64,000 nt of DNA from Corbicula japonica. Its lineage: Eukaryota; Mollusca; Bivalvia; Venerida; Cyrenidae. The notes beneath the pieces were generated by a model. That model was given only the letters and a program-made list of their open reading frames with translations. It did no database searches and was not told the origin of the DNA. The stretch covers positions 1,984,001 through 2,048,000 of the forward strand of contig JAZAYU010000088.1 of NCBI GenBank assembly GCA_038501625.1, given 5' to 3'. Below, in pieces: positions 1 through 11,200 of this stretch. A program made the position numbers and the translations under genes. Each line of letters opens with the position of its first letter. Within the stretch, counting starts at the first letter, position 1.

Positions 1-586
1 CGCTTCGCGGCTCGACATATGATACTGCAGCCTGCTACTTTAAAAAAATAACCTGCTACTTTTTATTTTCTGGAGAACACTGCCATTTACTGAAAACATA
101 TAGACATAGACAATTTGTCTTAATACACAACGGACACCCCTTGTAGTACCTCGCTGTGACGTCATCATTATGTGTGCACGAACTTACAGGACGCATCTGA
201 CTGATCCAGACAGCAGACTACATACATGTTTATAGGTATGATTTTGCTTGTATTTTAGCAAATTTATGCATCGAGGTTTTTTGCATAAATAGTTAAATAA
301 AAAATTGTTTTAACAATATAATGCATGTATAAAAGACAAACTAACATTTTCTATCAAATACAATCGTTTTGATTTTAAAGTGCACAATCTTGTAGGTGTA
401 GAGGCTACTCAGAACGCGGTGATGTCTTTCACATAAAAGTTGTAAACACAAAATTATTTCATCAGTCAGATGGAATGTTTAATCGAAACGGAAAAATAGA
501 GATTCTTTAAGTTTTGATTTCATTACAAAGTAAACATAGAAAGATGTAAATGTAATACGACCCATCCCAGTAACAGCTTTTAGTGG
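1..586. other. Non-coding left flank
   Basis: No exon or RNA gene was recognised. The stretch is AT-rich and contains one CRE-like GTGACGTCATC near 158-168. It ends at the target-site duplication of the hAT-type element. Confidence 0.5.
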
Positions 587-1734
587 GGAATACGCAGGGT
601 TGGGCGGTAAATACCACCCCTGGTATTTACCGGTGGTATTTACCGGTATTTACCGTCCTGGAAAATACTCCCCAAAGTGGCAAATACTGGAAAATACTGG
701 CAAATACTACTCAGATGAGTTTTTTTGCCTTAAAATACTGCAGAAATCTTAACTTAGTTGACTGTTATGGATGTATAATCATAATAATATTTAAATTACT
801 CAGATATTTTAATTAAATTTCATATCAGCTGATGACTTTAAGCACTTAAAGTAAAAATAAACCAAAACTGTCTTTATTTACTTAGAACATAAAAATACAG
901 CAGGTGAGAAATTCATGCTGATCGACCTATTCACCTGGCAGTGACACTTAACACGGTCACACGATTTACCGAAATCAAGCGAATTACCGAAATCAACCGA
1001 AATCAACGGGGAATTACCGAAATCAACTTTATAAATTCATTTTTCCCCGTTATTAATGCTTATTTTAATAATTATTGTGATTATAAAATGAATATTTATG
1101 AAAATAAAGATGATTCAATTCAAAAATTTGATTTGAAATTGTAAAAATGACCGTAGATGTGCGTAATAACAAATAACGTTGTATGCCACAAACCGAAATC
1201 GGCGAGTTAACTTCCTATTTATATATTAAGTAGGGGCCAATGACGTAAATCTGAAATAGATTGTTATAAATAAAAAATTTGTTCATACTGCTATGTTAAT
1301 AAGTGTTTTTTTTTTCATTAAATTTCCTTAAAACTTGCTCAAAAAGTCATCGGGCGAATTTCCGAAAGCGGGTTGCAAAGAGATACTGCACTACCGAAAT
1401 CGACTTTTAAATTCATTTTACCCAGTTATAAGTGATACATTATTTATTAATTGTGATCATATTATGACTGTTCATTAAAAACGTAGTTTGTTTTAAATCA
1501 GAAATTTCATTGGACTCGTAAAAATGACCGTAGATATGCGTACTAACTTATAACGTTACATACCGAAATCGGCTTGAAAACTTCATATTTATGTCATAAA
1601 TATAGCGCCGATCTCGAATAAATTGATACAGATAAAAATGTGTTCATACTGACTCCTTAATAAGTTTATGTTCATTAAATTTTAGTAAAACCATTATTAA
1701 CGATGATAGAAAGGGTACATTGCATTCCGGTTTT

Positions 1735-2391
1735 ATGGAAATACAAGAATCGGTTCATTTGCTCCTGAAGGGAAATAAGGGTTTTCCAAACATTCCGGGT
1801 GGGGTTAAAGAAAATGTTTACTTTTTGATTGAAAATTCAACCAATTTAGAAAAAAGAACAAATAAAAAACGCAGTAATTTTGCCGACGATTGTGGGGTTT
1901 GGGATGGATCTAAAGGCGCTTCTCCGAAAACTTATTACCTTAAGGAGCCAAATGGCTGTTTAAAACAAATTCATCTGAAAAACGGTTTATTTTGCTATCG
2001 GAAAACTATCAACAAAAAAACTGAATATATTGCATTTGAAAACCAACCAGCTAATGAAAATGTAATTTCTGTACATAGATATTACACGCATTTGAAAGTC
2101 GACCCAAATTACAAAAAAACGCGTAACTTGGCTTGGGGACTTTGGACTACAGAGTCAAATTGCAATTGTAGAATATGTAGGACGATTTCCTGGCCTGGCC
2201 CCACATGGCAACGCATAAACACAAAGACAGAATACCTACGTACACCTGACTTTGTCATGACTGAGATAAATGAAATGACTGGAAAACGCAAACCACATCA
2301 AATTTATAACGAATTAATTAGTAAATACGACGACCCGTTCAACAATAGCACCAATAAATCCGGTGAGGTCTTTAGGTCTAGTCTTGTATAA
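1735..2391 (+). CDS. Probable N-terminal part of a MULE-like transposase-associated protein
   Basis: Frame of 218 codons from ATG 1735; it is open a few codons further upstream through a TTG at 1720. It lies centrally between the inverted repeats of the MULE-type element. The protein is basic and has a Cys cluster CNCRIC near residue 150. It ends in a segment (RKPHQIYNELISKYDD) that resembles the stretch preceding the catalytic domain in MULE transposases of molluscs, as I recall them. It is far too short for a full MULE transposase (usually over 500 residues), and no DDE domain is seen before 3.3 kb. This is either an N-terminal fragment or the accessory protein of a non-autonomous copy. The assignment rests mostly on the element's ends. 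Confidence 0.5.
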   Translation: MEIQESVHLLLKGNKGFPNIPGGVKENVYFLIENSTNLEKRTNKKRSNFADDCGVWDGSKGASPKTYYLKEPNGCLKQIHLKNGLFCYRKTINKKTEYIAFENQPANENVISVHRYYTHLKVDPNYKKTRNLAWGLWTTESNCNCRICRTISWPGPTWQRINTKTEYLRTPDFVMTEINEMTGKRKPHQIYNELISKYDDPFNNSTNKSGEVFRSSLV

Positions 2392-2763
2392 AATCATTAC
2401 ACAATATCGTGAGTATAACTACTTGGGGCTTGAATTACTTCAGTTTCTGCATAGCTTCCGCTGAGTAAAGCTCTGCTGTCGTGCACCAACTCCGAAGAAT
2501 CGTTCAGTCGCTGGAACCAGTAAGTAAACCAAATAAAATATTTATTTTTGTAGTTATATTAATGTTACTAAATAGTATATATCTATATTATTAGGCACTA
2601 GTTTGCTTTAATCAGTTCTCACATAAAATTATTAAAGATTCAAATATAATAATATTCACTCTATACTTTCATACTTACGGTAATTTGCGTATATCCCGAT
2701 ACGATTTATGGAACTTTATTACATTTATAGCTTATTCATATTCAAACTTTTAGGCATTTTGTA

Positions 2764-3190
2764 GAACGATTTATTAAAGATTAACGCTTTATTTGGGATA
2801 TGAATATAAAGTTTACAAGCCGATTTCGGTATGTGACTTATAATACGTTAGTTCGCATATATACAGTTAATTTTGCAATTTCAAATGAAATTCTGAATTA
2901 AATCATCTTAAATTTTAAAGAACATTGCTTATGGATTCACAAATAATAAAAAAGGAACTAATAACTGGGGAAAATGAACGATTTATTAAAGATTAACGCT
3001 TTATTTGGGATATGAATATAAAGTTTACAAGCCGATTTCGGTATGTCACTTAAACGATATTACGCATATATACGTACAGTTAATTTTGCAATTTCAAATG
3101 AAATTCTGAATTAAATCATCTAATATTTTAAAGAACATTGCTTATGGATTCACAATTAATAAAAAAAGGAACTAATAACTGTGGAAAATG
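2764..3190. repeat. Direct duplication, about 212-bp units, inside the MULE right arm
   Basis: Two near-identical copies (2764-2975 and 2976-3190) each begin GAACGATTTATTAAAG and end near GGGGAAAATGA / GTGGAAAATGA. Each carries a GCCGATTTCGGT motif like the terminal repeats, so the subterminal region has been expanded. Confidence 0.85.
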
Positions 3191-3828
3191 AATTAAAAAA
3201 GTCGCCTTCGGTAGTTCGGTAACTCTTTGCGACCCGCTTTCGGATATTCACTCGCTTGCTTTTGGAAAAAGTTTCACGAAAATTTAATAAATACAAACGT
3301 ATTACGACGTCAATATGATCATATTTTTGATTTATAATAATCTATTTCAGATTAAAGCCAAATTTTATATATAAAGCAGGAAGTTAACTCGCCGATTTCG
3401 GTTTGTGGCGTACAACGTTATATGTTATAACGCACATCTACGGTCATTTTTACAATTTCAAATCAAATTTCTGAATTGAATCATCTTTATTTTCATAAAT
3501 ATTCATTTTATAATCACAATAATTATTAAAATAAGCATTAATAACGGGGAAAAATGAATTTATAAAGTTGATTTCGGTAATTCCCCGTTGATTTCGGTTG
3601 ATTTCGGTAATTCGGTTGATTTCGGTAAATCGGGTGACCCCACTTAACAAGCAAGGCCATAAGGTCTAGACTATTAAAACAACATGTTTCATACATGGAG
3701 CTGTAATAGCCAGGGGCAACAAAGGCAACAGTAAAGTGTCTTATTACATGTGTTACTATAAATAGTAACAAATTAACATTACGACCGGAAGCGTTATTCA
3801 AGGTCGCAGGGCATTAACTTATGAAATG

Positions 3829-3856
3829 GCAGGGCTATTATCGATAATGGCCCTGC
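3829..3856. repeat. 28-bp palindrome related to the 4.3-kb palindrome
   Basis: The inverted repeat pairs GCAGGGCTATTATCG with CGATAATGGCCCTGC. The same CGATAATGGCCCTGC segment forms the arm of the long palindrome at 4321-4461, so the two are related. Confidence 0.75.
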
Positions 3857-4320
3857 GATTTTATTTTTAGGTTTTCAATTGTTATCCGTGGTTTCGTCAC
3901 ATTTCATGGTTGAAATAAGAATAAATTGTACTTACCCGTGAAATATCCCTGATTTAAATTTTTTTCTCTCATTTTTTATGTTCCATTCATTTTCACCATA
4001 ATTCCTATAGAGCCTGACGGTAACAAAGCTCGCAACAGAGGTATAAGAATGAAACACTCTCAAATCATAGCATTTACAGACTCATACCACGATTATCACT
4101 TCCAGCATTCAAAATTTAGAAAATTCCTATCCTTTCCCTTGAGTTAAAACAAAATAATCAAACGGTGCTGTTTGAAAATGTAAACATTCGTTAATGACGT
4201 CACATATCACTCAACTGACGTATTATTTGGCATCATGACGTGGTAATTAAATTAATAAAAGTGCTCAATCAAGTACAAAGTAAAACGAGTGTCATTTGTT
4301 ATGTACACATGTAATAAATA

Positions 4321-4461
4321 GGTAAATAAATGGGCAAGCAGTGCCACTTGTCGATAATGGCCCTGCCATATAATAATGTCCCTCGGGCTAAAGCCCTCGG
4401 GCCATTATTCATATGGCAGGGCCATTATCGACAAGTGGCACTGCTTGCCCATTTATTAACC
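4321..4461. repeat. 141-bp near-perfect palindrome with CCTCGG centre
   Basis: The left arm 4321-4378 is the reverse complement of 4403-4461 with very few mismatches. The GC-rich centre (4379-4402) contains CCTCGGGCTAAAGCCCTCGG. It lies inside the hAT-type element, right of the MULE. It shares length and centre, but not arm sequence, with palindromes at 40732-40871 and 41788-41924. Confidence 0.9.
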
Positions 4462-4918
4462 TATACATAAATAACCTATAGGATCCTTCTAGGTGCAAGT
4501 AAATGGTTGTGTATTGGTATGACTGCAGAAAGCTGCCAAACTGGTGTTCTGTTACAGGTATCTTAGGGGGGAAAAGAAGAGACTGACTGGTAGACAGAGG
4601 CTTCTTTGGATCTAACCTTATTTGTTATTGCATTCATGTATATTTATATAAGTTGTGTACATTACTTGTTTATAATTAAAATTAACCCTCTTAAATGCTG
4701 AATCCATTATTGCATTATTGTTAATAGTTGAATTTTGAAGTTGTTCAAATGCTGACTATAAGGAATACATTGTATTGCATAAATTCCATGGGTTTTCAAT
4801 TTAGACTGGTAAATTCAATCGACCAGTATTTGCCAGTAAATGCCAGTATTTGCCGGTAAATACCACTGGCATGGAAAATACTCATATTTGCCGGCATTTT
4901 GCCAACCCTGGGAATACG

Positions 4919-5598
4919 TCATACAATTTATGCACTTCTGCTTAATTAGCGACCATCGCCTGCCAAGAGTTGCCGAATATCAGCTCGGATAGATTCGCTG
5001 TTTGTTTTGTAAACAAGATAAACAATCCACAAAACATGCTGCAAATCAATAAGATAATACCCTTTTCTTATTGTAAGGTTTATTTTTTGTGTTATTATGC
5101 ATACAGGTGAATTCTATAATGTTTAGGTTAATAAAAAATATGCTGTTTGACAAGTTTATTGGGCCTTTAACCCTATTCCTTTCCTTATGCCTACACATTT
5201 TATCCATGCTGTCTGATAAGGATAGATTCTATGCCATTAGCATTTTGGTCTAAAATTACCAAATAAATCAAAAGCAAAGAATGCAGAAACACTACAGAAG
5301 CCCATGGAATAAATGGTTAAACAGACACCCATACTCCAGTTTTTGAGGGAAACCCTTCATGTGCCTTAACGAGCTTGGCACTTTGAAAACTCTTTTTGTA
5401 GGAAAAGAGTGACTGCAGTTTTTGGAAATTGACATGAATACACTTAGATTTAGTTTGTTAATAGGCTATTCCAAGCCAATAATCCTCAGGTTCTAACTTA
5501 TTTTATTATATGGTGTCTAATTTTAAACAATTCAGTCAATAAAACCTTGGTGTCTGTCCTTGATGCTATTTGGCTGAGTGGGGAGTCTGTTTGTTTTT
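4919..5598. other. Non-coding spacer
   Basis: No exon, RNA gene or repeat of note was recognised between the hAT-type element and the minisatellite element. A 5'-UTR exon of ODF2 could lie here or further left but cannot be told from sequence alone. Confidence 0.4.
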
Positions 5599-8077
5599 AG
5601 CTCACCTGTCACGTAGTGACAGCGTGAGCTTTTGTGAGGGGGGTTCGTCCGTCCGTCAACAATTGTTGTCTGCACTCTAGCGGACAGAATTTTGGTCCAA
5701 TCTTCTTCAAACTTGGTCAGAATGTTTATCCCATTGATGTCTAGGTCAAGTTCGAAACTGGGTCATGTGACCTTGACATCTAGGTCACTAGGTCAAATTA
5801 TAGAAAAAGCTTGTCCGCACTCTAGTGATCGTAATTTTGGTCCAATCTTCTACAAACTTGGTCAGAATGTTTATCCCAATGATATCTAGGTCAAGTTTGA
5901 AACTGGGTCATGTTACCTTAAAATCTAGGTCACTAGGTCAAATTATAGAAAAAGCTTGTCGGCACTCTAGTGGTCGTAATTTTGGTGCAATCTTCTTCAA
6001 ACTTTGTCAGAGTGTCTATCTCAATGATATCTAGGTCAAGTTCGAAACTGGGTCATATGACCTTGAAATCTAGGTCACTGGGTCAAATTATAGGAAAAGC
6101 TTGTCCACACTCTAGCAGTCTTAATTATAGTGCAATCTTCTTTAAACTTGAACAGAATGTTTATCTTAATGATATCTAGGTCAAGTTCGAAACTGGGTCA
6201 TGTGACCTTGAAATCTAGTTCACTAGGTCAAATTATAGAAAAAGATTGTCCGCACTCTAGTGGTCGTAGTTTTGGTCAGATCTTCTTTAAACTTACTCAG
6301 AATGTTTATCTTAATAATATCTAGGTCATGTTTGAAACTGGGTCATGTAACCTTGAAATTTAGGTCACTAGGTCAAATTATAGAAAAAGCTTGTCCCCAC
6401 TCTAGCGGTCTTAATTTTGATGCAATCTTCTTCAAACTTGGTCAGAATGTTTATCTCTATGATATCTAGGTCAAGTTCGAAACTGGGTCATGTGACCTTG
6501 AAATCTAGGTCACTAGGTCAAATTATAGAAAAAGCTTGTCCGCTCTCAAGTGGTCGTAATTTCGGTCCAATCTTCTTCAAACTTGGTCAGAATGTTAATC
6601 CCAATGATATCTAGGTCAGTTTCGAAACTGGGTCATGTGACCTTGAAATCTAGGTCACTAGGTCAAATTATAGAAAAAGCTTGTTCGCACTCTAGTGGTC
6701 GTAATTTTGGTGCAATCTTCTTCAAACTTTGTCAGAGTGTCTATCTCAATGATATCTAGGTCAAGTTCGAAACTGGGTCATGTGACCTTGAAATCTAGGT
6801 CATTAGGTCAAATTATAGAAAAAGCTTGTCCGCTCTCTAGTGGTCGTAATTTCGGTCCAATCTTCTTCAAACTTGGTCAGAATGTTAATCCCAATGATAT
6901 CTAGGTCAGTTTCGAAACTGGGTCATGTGACCTTGAAATCTAGGTCACTAGGTCAAATTATAGAAAAAGCTTGTTCGCACTCTAGTGGTCTTAATTTTGG
7001 TGCAATCTTCTTCAAACTTTGTCAGAGTGTCTATCTCAATGATATCTAGGTCAAGTTCGAAACTGGGTCATATGACCTTGAAATCTAGGTCACTGGGTCA
7101 AATTATAGGAAAAGCTTGTCCGCACTCTAGCAGTCTTAATTGTAGCGCAATCTTCTTTAAACTTGAACAGAATGTTTATCTTAATGATATCTAGGTCAAG
7201 TTCGAAACTGGGTCATGTGACCTTGAAATCTAGTTCACTAGGTCAAATTATAGAAAAAGCTTGTCCGCACTCTAGTGGTCGTAGTTTTGGTCAGATCTTC
7301 TTTAAACTTACTCAGAATGTTTATCTTAATAATATCTAGGTCATGTTTGAAACTGGGTCATGTAACCTTGAAATTTAGGTCACTAGGTCAAATTATAGAA
7401 AAAGCTTGTCCCCACTCTAGCGGTCTTAATTTTGATGCAATCTTCTTCAAACTTGGTCAGAATGTTTATCTCTATGATATCTAGGTCAAGTTCGAAACTG
7501 GGTCATGTGACCTTGAAATCTAGGTCACTAGGTCAAATTATAGAAAAAGCTTGTCTGCACTTTAGTGGTTGTAATTTTGGTCCGATCTTCTTCAAACTTT
7601 GTCAGAGTGTCTATCCCAATGATATCTAGGTCAAGTTCGAAACTAGGTCATGTGACATTGAAATCTAGGTCACAGGGTCAGATTATAGAAAAAGCTTGTT
7701 CGCATTCTAGTGGTCGTAGTTTTGGTCAGATCTTCTTTAAACTTAATCAGAATGTTTATCTTAATAATATCTAGGTCATGTTTGAAACTGGGTCATGTAA
7801 CCTTGAAATTTAGGTCACTAGGTCAAATTATAGAAAAAGCTTGTCCCCACTCTAGCGATCTTAATTTTGATGTGATCTTCTTCAAACTGGGTCAGAATGT
7901 TTATCTCTATGATATCTAGGTCAAGTTCGAAACTGGGTCATGTGTCCTTGAAATCTAGGTCACTAGGTCAAATTATAGAAAAAGCTTGTCCGCATTCTAG
8001 TGGTCTTAATTTTTGTCCGAACCTTTGCACAGATGTTTGCAGGTGAGCGACCCAGGGTCCCTTGGACCCTCTTGTTT
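5599..8077 (+). mobile_element. Minisatellite-bearing mobile element, 145-bp units, Helentron-associated-like layout
   Basis: Seen: a 5' segment with AGCTCACCTG, a short hairpin around TCACGTAGTGA, and CGTCCGTCCGTC (about 5648-5659). Then about 16 tandem units of 145 bp (about 5680-8020). Then CAGGTGAGCG (inverse of the 5' start), a hairpin AGGGTCC-CTT-GGACCCT at 8054-8070, and a closing CTTGTTT. Short inverted ends, a central tandem array and a 3' hairpin are the layout of Helentron-associated elements such as bivalve pearl; assignment to that class is inference. Each unit carries AGGTCACTAGGTCA and GGGTCATGTGACCT. Serial ORFs of about 69 codons arise only because a short unit is repeated. 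Confidence 0.75.
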
Positions 8078-8123
8078 GAGTGTTGCTACTCTTGAATATT
8101 TCAATTTGTTCTTGTAATTATAG

Positions 8124-8228
8124 ATGCCAGCAAGCAAGGGTCTTCGTGCAACCTCTCCAGTTCATGTACATGTAGACGACGATATCCCTATTCATGTACA
8201 TGTTAAACAACCAAAGAAGAAAAAAGTT
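8124..8228 (+). CDS. ODF2: ODF2 exon with start codon
   Basis: Acceptor TTATAG, ATG at once, 35 codons, donor GTAAGT, phase 0. It encodes MPASKGLRATS then two HVHV stretches and a basic QPKKKKV end. The acceptor is only 46 bp from the closing CTTGTTT of the 145-bp array element, so the element forms the end of the upstream intron. Confidence 0.8.
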
Positions 8229-11200
8229 GTAAGTCTATATATAATAACTAGTGTTTTTATTGTACCAGTTTTTTATTGTTCCACATGGCTCTACGATGTT
8301 AGTGGCAGTCAATTTATTCCATGTGGTTATGCATTGTTTAACATAATTGTCACAAGTTTGTACAACCTGGTTGTCAATCAGATTTCCACATGATTTTACC
8401 TTATGATTGATCCACATCACAGTAATACTGTACAATATCATTGGCAATCAAATTGCTCCACATGACAATACAATAAACCTGGCAGTTCAATTATGCCACA
8501 TGACTTAAACTGTGGCTGGTAGTGTGTCAGACCTTTATGCAAGCACATTTCAAAATGACATATTCTCTAAAAACAGTTTACACTACAGTTAAATGTAAGT
8601 TAGAATCAGTCTAACAGCAGGCATGCAAAAACCTCATGCAGATCTTTTTTTCAAAAGGTCCTACATGGCAAAAAAGTTGAACTTGAAGTCACACTAACAA
8701 TACTTTCATATATCAAACAAATATATATATATGACAAATTATTAGTATATTTAGAAATCCACTTTGTTAAAAATGTAAATTATAAAATATCTGAATATTA
8801 TGAATGCAACATTTTAAAGCATTTTCTCTGTATTTGTATAGACTGGATGTAAAAAGTTTCAAAAAAGCACAGTATCTTCACGAGCCCGTAGTAAGAGTCC
8901 GTCATCCGGACCATGGGTGCCTCCCCCAGCAAGGGCAACAAAAGGGGCCAAAGTGTCATGGCAGGTAGGATGACTTTAATTGATTAATAAGCTTCAGTAA
9001 AGCTTAAGTGTGTAATTGCTGAAGGAAATGCACTATCTTAAAACTAGCCTTTCTTTTAGAAAATAGTTGAGTACAATCATATTTTCTTTTTGTTGATATA
9101 AAATTTATTTGACCAGGTATGAAGGTTATAAAGCTGAGTTTGGAAACCAGTCTCAAATCTCAAGCATCTGATTGGCTGAAATGGCGACTGGAAACTGAAG
9201 TGAGATTCAACAGGTTGATCAACAGAAAATCAGTAGTTTTTCTCCAAAATGACAATTTGCTCCATATCTATTGTAACAGTCGATCAGCATTAGTTATAAA
9301 ACATACTTAAATCTTATTGAACCTGTTGAATCTTACTTCAGTTTCGAGGAAGAATGAGGAAATCTCAGCGAATCCAACGATTTCAGGGAAACTACTCAGT
9401 GCACGTAAAGTTTATTCTAATTAAGGTCGAACTATGTTTTTACTTTTTTGGCAACGTTTGTACAGATTGTGAAAATATTGCTAAAAAGACATCACCTACC
9501 TTTTTGTTGTAGAATTTGTACACGCACCTCGCTCACCGGAATACGCGCACCTCATTTTACCGGTATCACCGTCGGGACTGGAGGTGCGCGTTTAGTAGCA
9601 GTGACTAAGCTATTTTTCAATATTTCTTAATCACCTAAAGTTGACACAAGTATTCAACTAACGCCCATCCAGTCATATTTCCCAGTTTCTAGTTACCTTG
9701 ATTAAACATGGTGATTGGTTGTTTTTGAATGTGAAAGCAAGCTTAAAGTGATCAGTATTTTTCGTAAAATGTCCAGAGACTTGGTGAATGGAAAGTAAAG
9801 ATTTATGCTCTGAATAACCAAGCATAATTATCTGTAACATCACACTCATAATTTTCCTCACACATTATGTAATTAATTACAATGTAATTAATATCACTGA
9901 GTTCACAGTTCTCAGAAAATTACTCCATATTTTTAATACATTGACAAAAAGTGTTAATCCAGATCAGTTGGCACATTTACCATTTGATCTGGTTCTACAC
10001 TGTTTGCTTTTAGATTTTTAGAACTTTTCTGACCAAGATGTGACAAGTTTAGATCCAGATCTGATTGAACAAATATGCTGGTTGATCTGGATCTACACTG
10101 GTCTGACACATAAAACATTCACGCTTTGAGAAAAAGGTCGAGACTGCAACATTTTAAAACAAACAGACAGTTTTTAAAAGAACATTAATTTCTGCCTTAC
10201 TGATCTTAATTTGGAAATCATGTACATATTAAAAACCAATATGATTTTTTTATGGATTTAATTGATGCAATAATGCAGTCATGAGAGTATGACAAAATTC
10301 ATTGTTTAATGTGTGTTTAGTAAGGTAAAGGTTTTTCCATTTTTCAACAGCCCAAATGTTTTTCATATCCTGATGAATGTAATCAACTGTCAGTTTATTT
10401 CTTTTAATTAAGCATCTAAAAATTTATATTCTCAATTTATACCAAAATAATGGAAAGTATTTGTAACATTACTGCTATTTGAAATGGCAGTAGGAACAGC
10501 GGCATTGATGATAGACATCAGCATGCTTTTTCCAGAAATTTGAAGAAAAATAGGGATCCATGTCAATGTCCCAAAGTCTAAACATTGTCTATTGTCAAAT
10601 ATTTTGTTAGCAGATTATATAAAGTTTTTATTGTGTTGCAAAATGAAGTCGGTTTAGACTGCAAAGTGTGTGAGTAGTGTAAATGTAATAGATTAAATCA
10701 AGATTAACAATTTTATCAAGAAATTTTATTATGGTCATTTTACTTCCTTTTTTTTCATGACAAATGTAATATATTGCAATTATCTTGATTATGTGATTTA
10801 AGTTTAAGGTTTAAACCGTGTCAATTTGTCGTTAGACGTAACAGTTTTGACCCTTTACTGATGACAGTCTGATACAACTTTCAGCAACAAACAGTTTAGA
10901 TCCAGATCAACAACAGCTTATCTGTGCTGTTTGTTCAGGATCTACATTATTTGCTTTGAGATTAACACGGCTAATTCACTTTTAGATTCAGTGCCCAAGG
11001 TTATAAAACTGAGCATGGAAACCAGTCTGAAATCTCAAGCATCTGATTGGCTTAAATGGCAACCTGTCACCATTTCAGCCAATCAGATGCTTGAGATTTG
11101 AGACTGGTTTCCAATCTCAGCTTTATAACCTTGGGACCAGATCAGACAGCATAGTTGTGCAAGCTGATCTGAATCTACACCAGTTGTCCTTGTGATTAAA

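Larger units (their letters stand above)
954..3640. mobile_element. MULE-type DNA transposon nested in the hAT element
   Basis: Seen: long terminal inverted repeats (about 954-1240 and 3370-3640) start CGGTCACACGATTTACC on the left and GGGTCACCCGATTTACC on the right, read inward. They are flanked by a perfect 9-bp duplication CACTTAACA (945-953 and 3641-3649). Arms of 250-300 bp with a 9-bp duplication are typical of Mutator-like elements. The arms are packed with ACCGAAATC motifs. The right subterminal half carries an extra direct duplication (2764-3190). One ORF (1735-2391) lies between the arms. Its insertion into the hAT element makes it the younger of the two. Confidence 0.85.
595..4910. 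mobile_element. hAT-type DNA transposon, non-autonomous or decayed, with a nested MULE
   Basis: Seen: the left end reads CAGGGTTGGGCGG and the right end is its inverted counterpart (CCAACCCTG at 4902-4910). Both are flanked by the identical 8-mer GGAATACG (587-594 and 4911-4918). CAGGG-type inverted ends with an 8-bp duplication are the hallmark of the hAT superfamily. The subterminal regions (about 600-710 and 4810-4900) carry many CGGTAAATACC / GGCAAATACTGG motifs in both orientations. Without the nested insertion the element is about 1.6 kb. No hAT transposase frame is visible, so it is non-autonomous or gutted. Confidence 0.85.

Noticed and set aside
941..1144. Small frames at 941-1144 and (minus) 3450-3650 with the same peptide
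   Set aside because: They are the two terminal inverted repeats of the MULE-type element read in the same sense; not genes.
5692..7919. Serial ORFs of about 65-69 codons encoding similar Ser/Arg-rich peptides
   Set aside because: They recur every 145 bp because the DNA unit repeats; each is stopped within the unit and shows no family motif.
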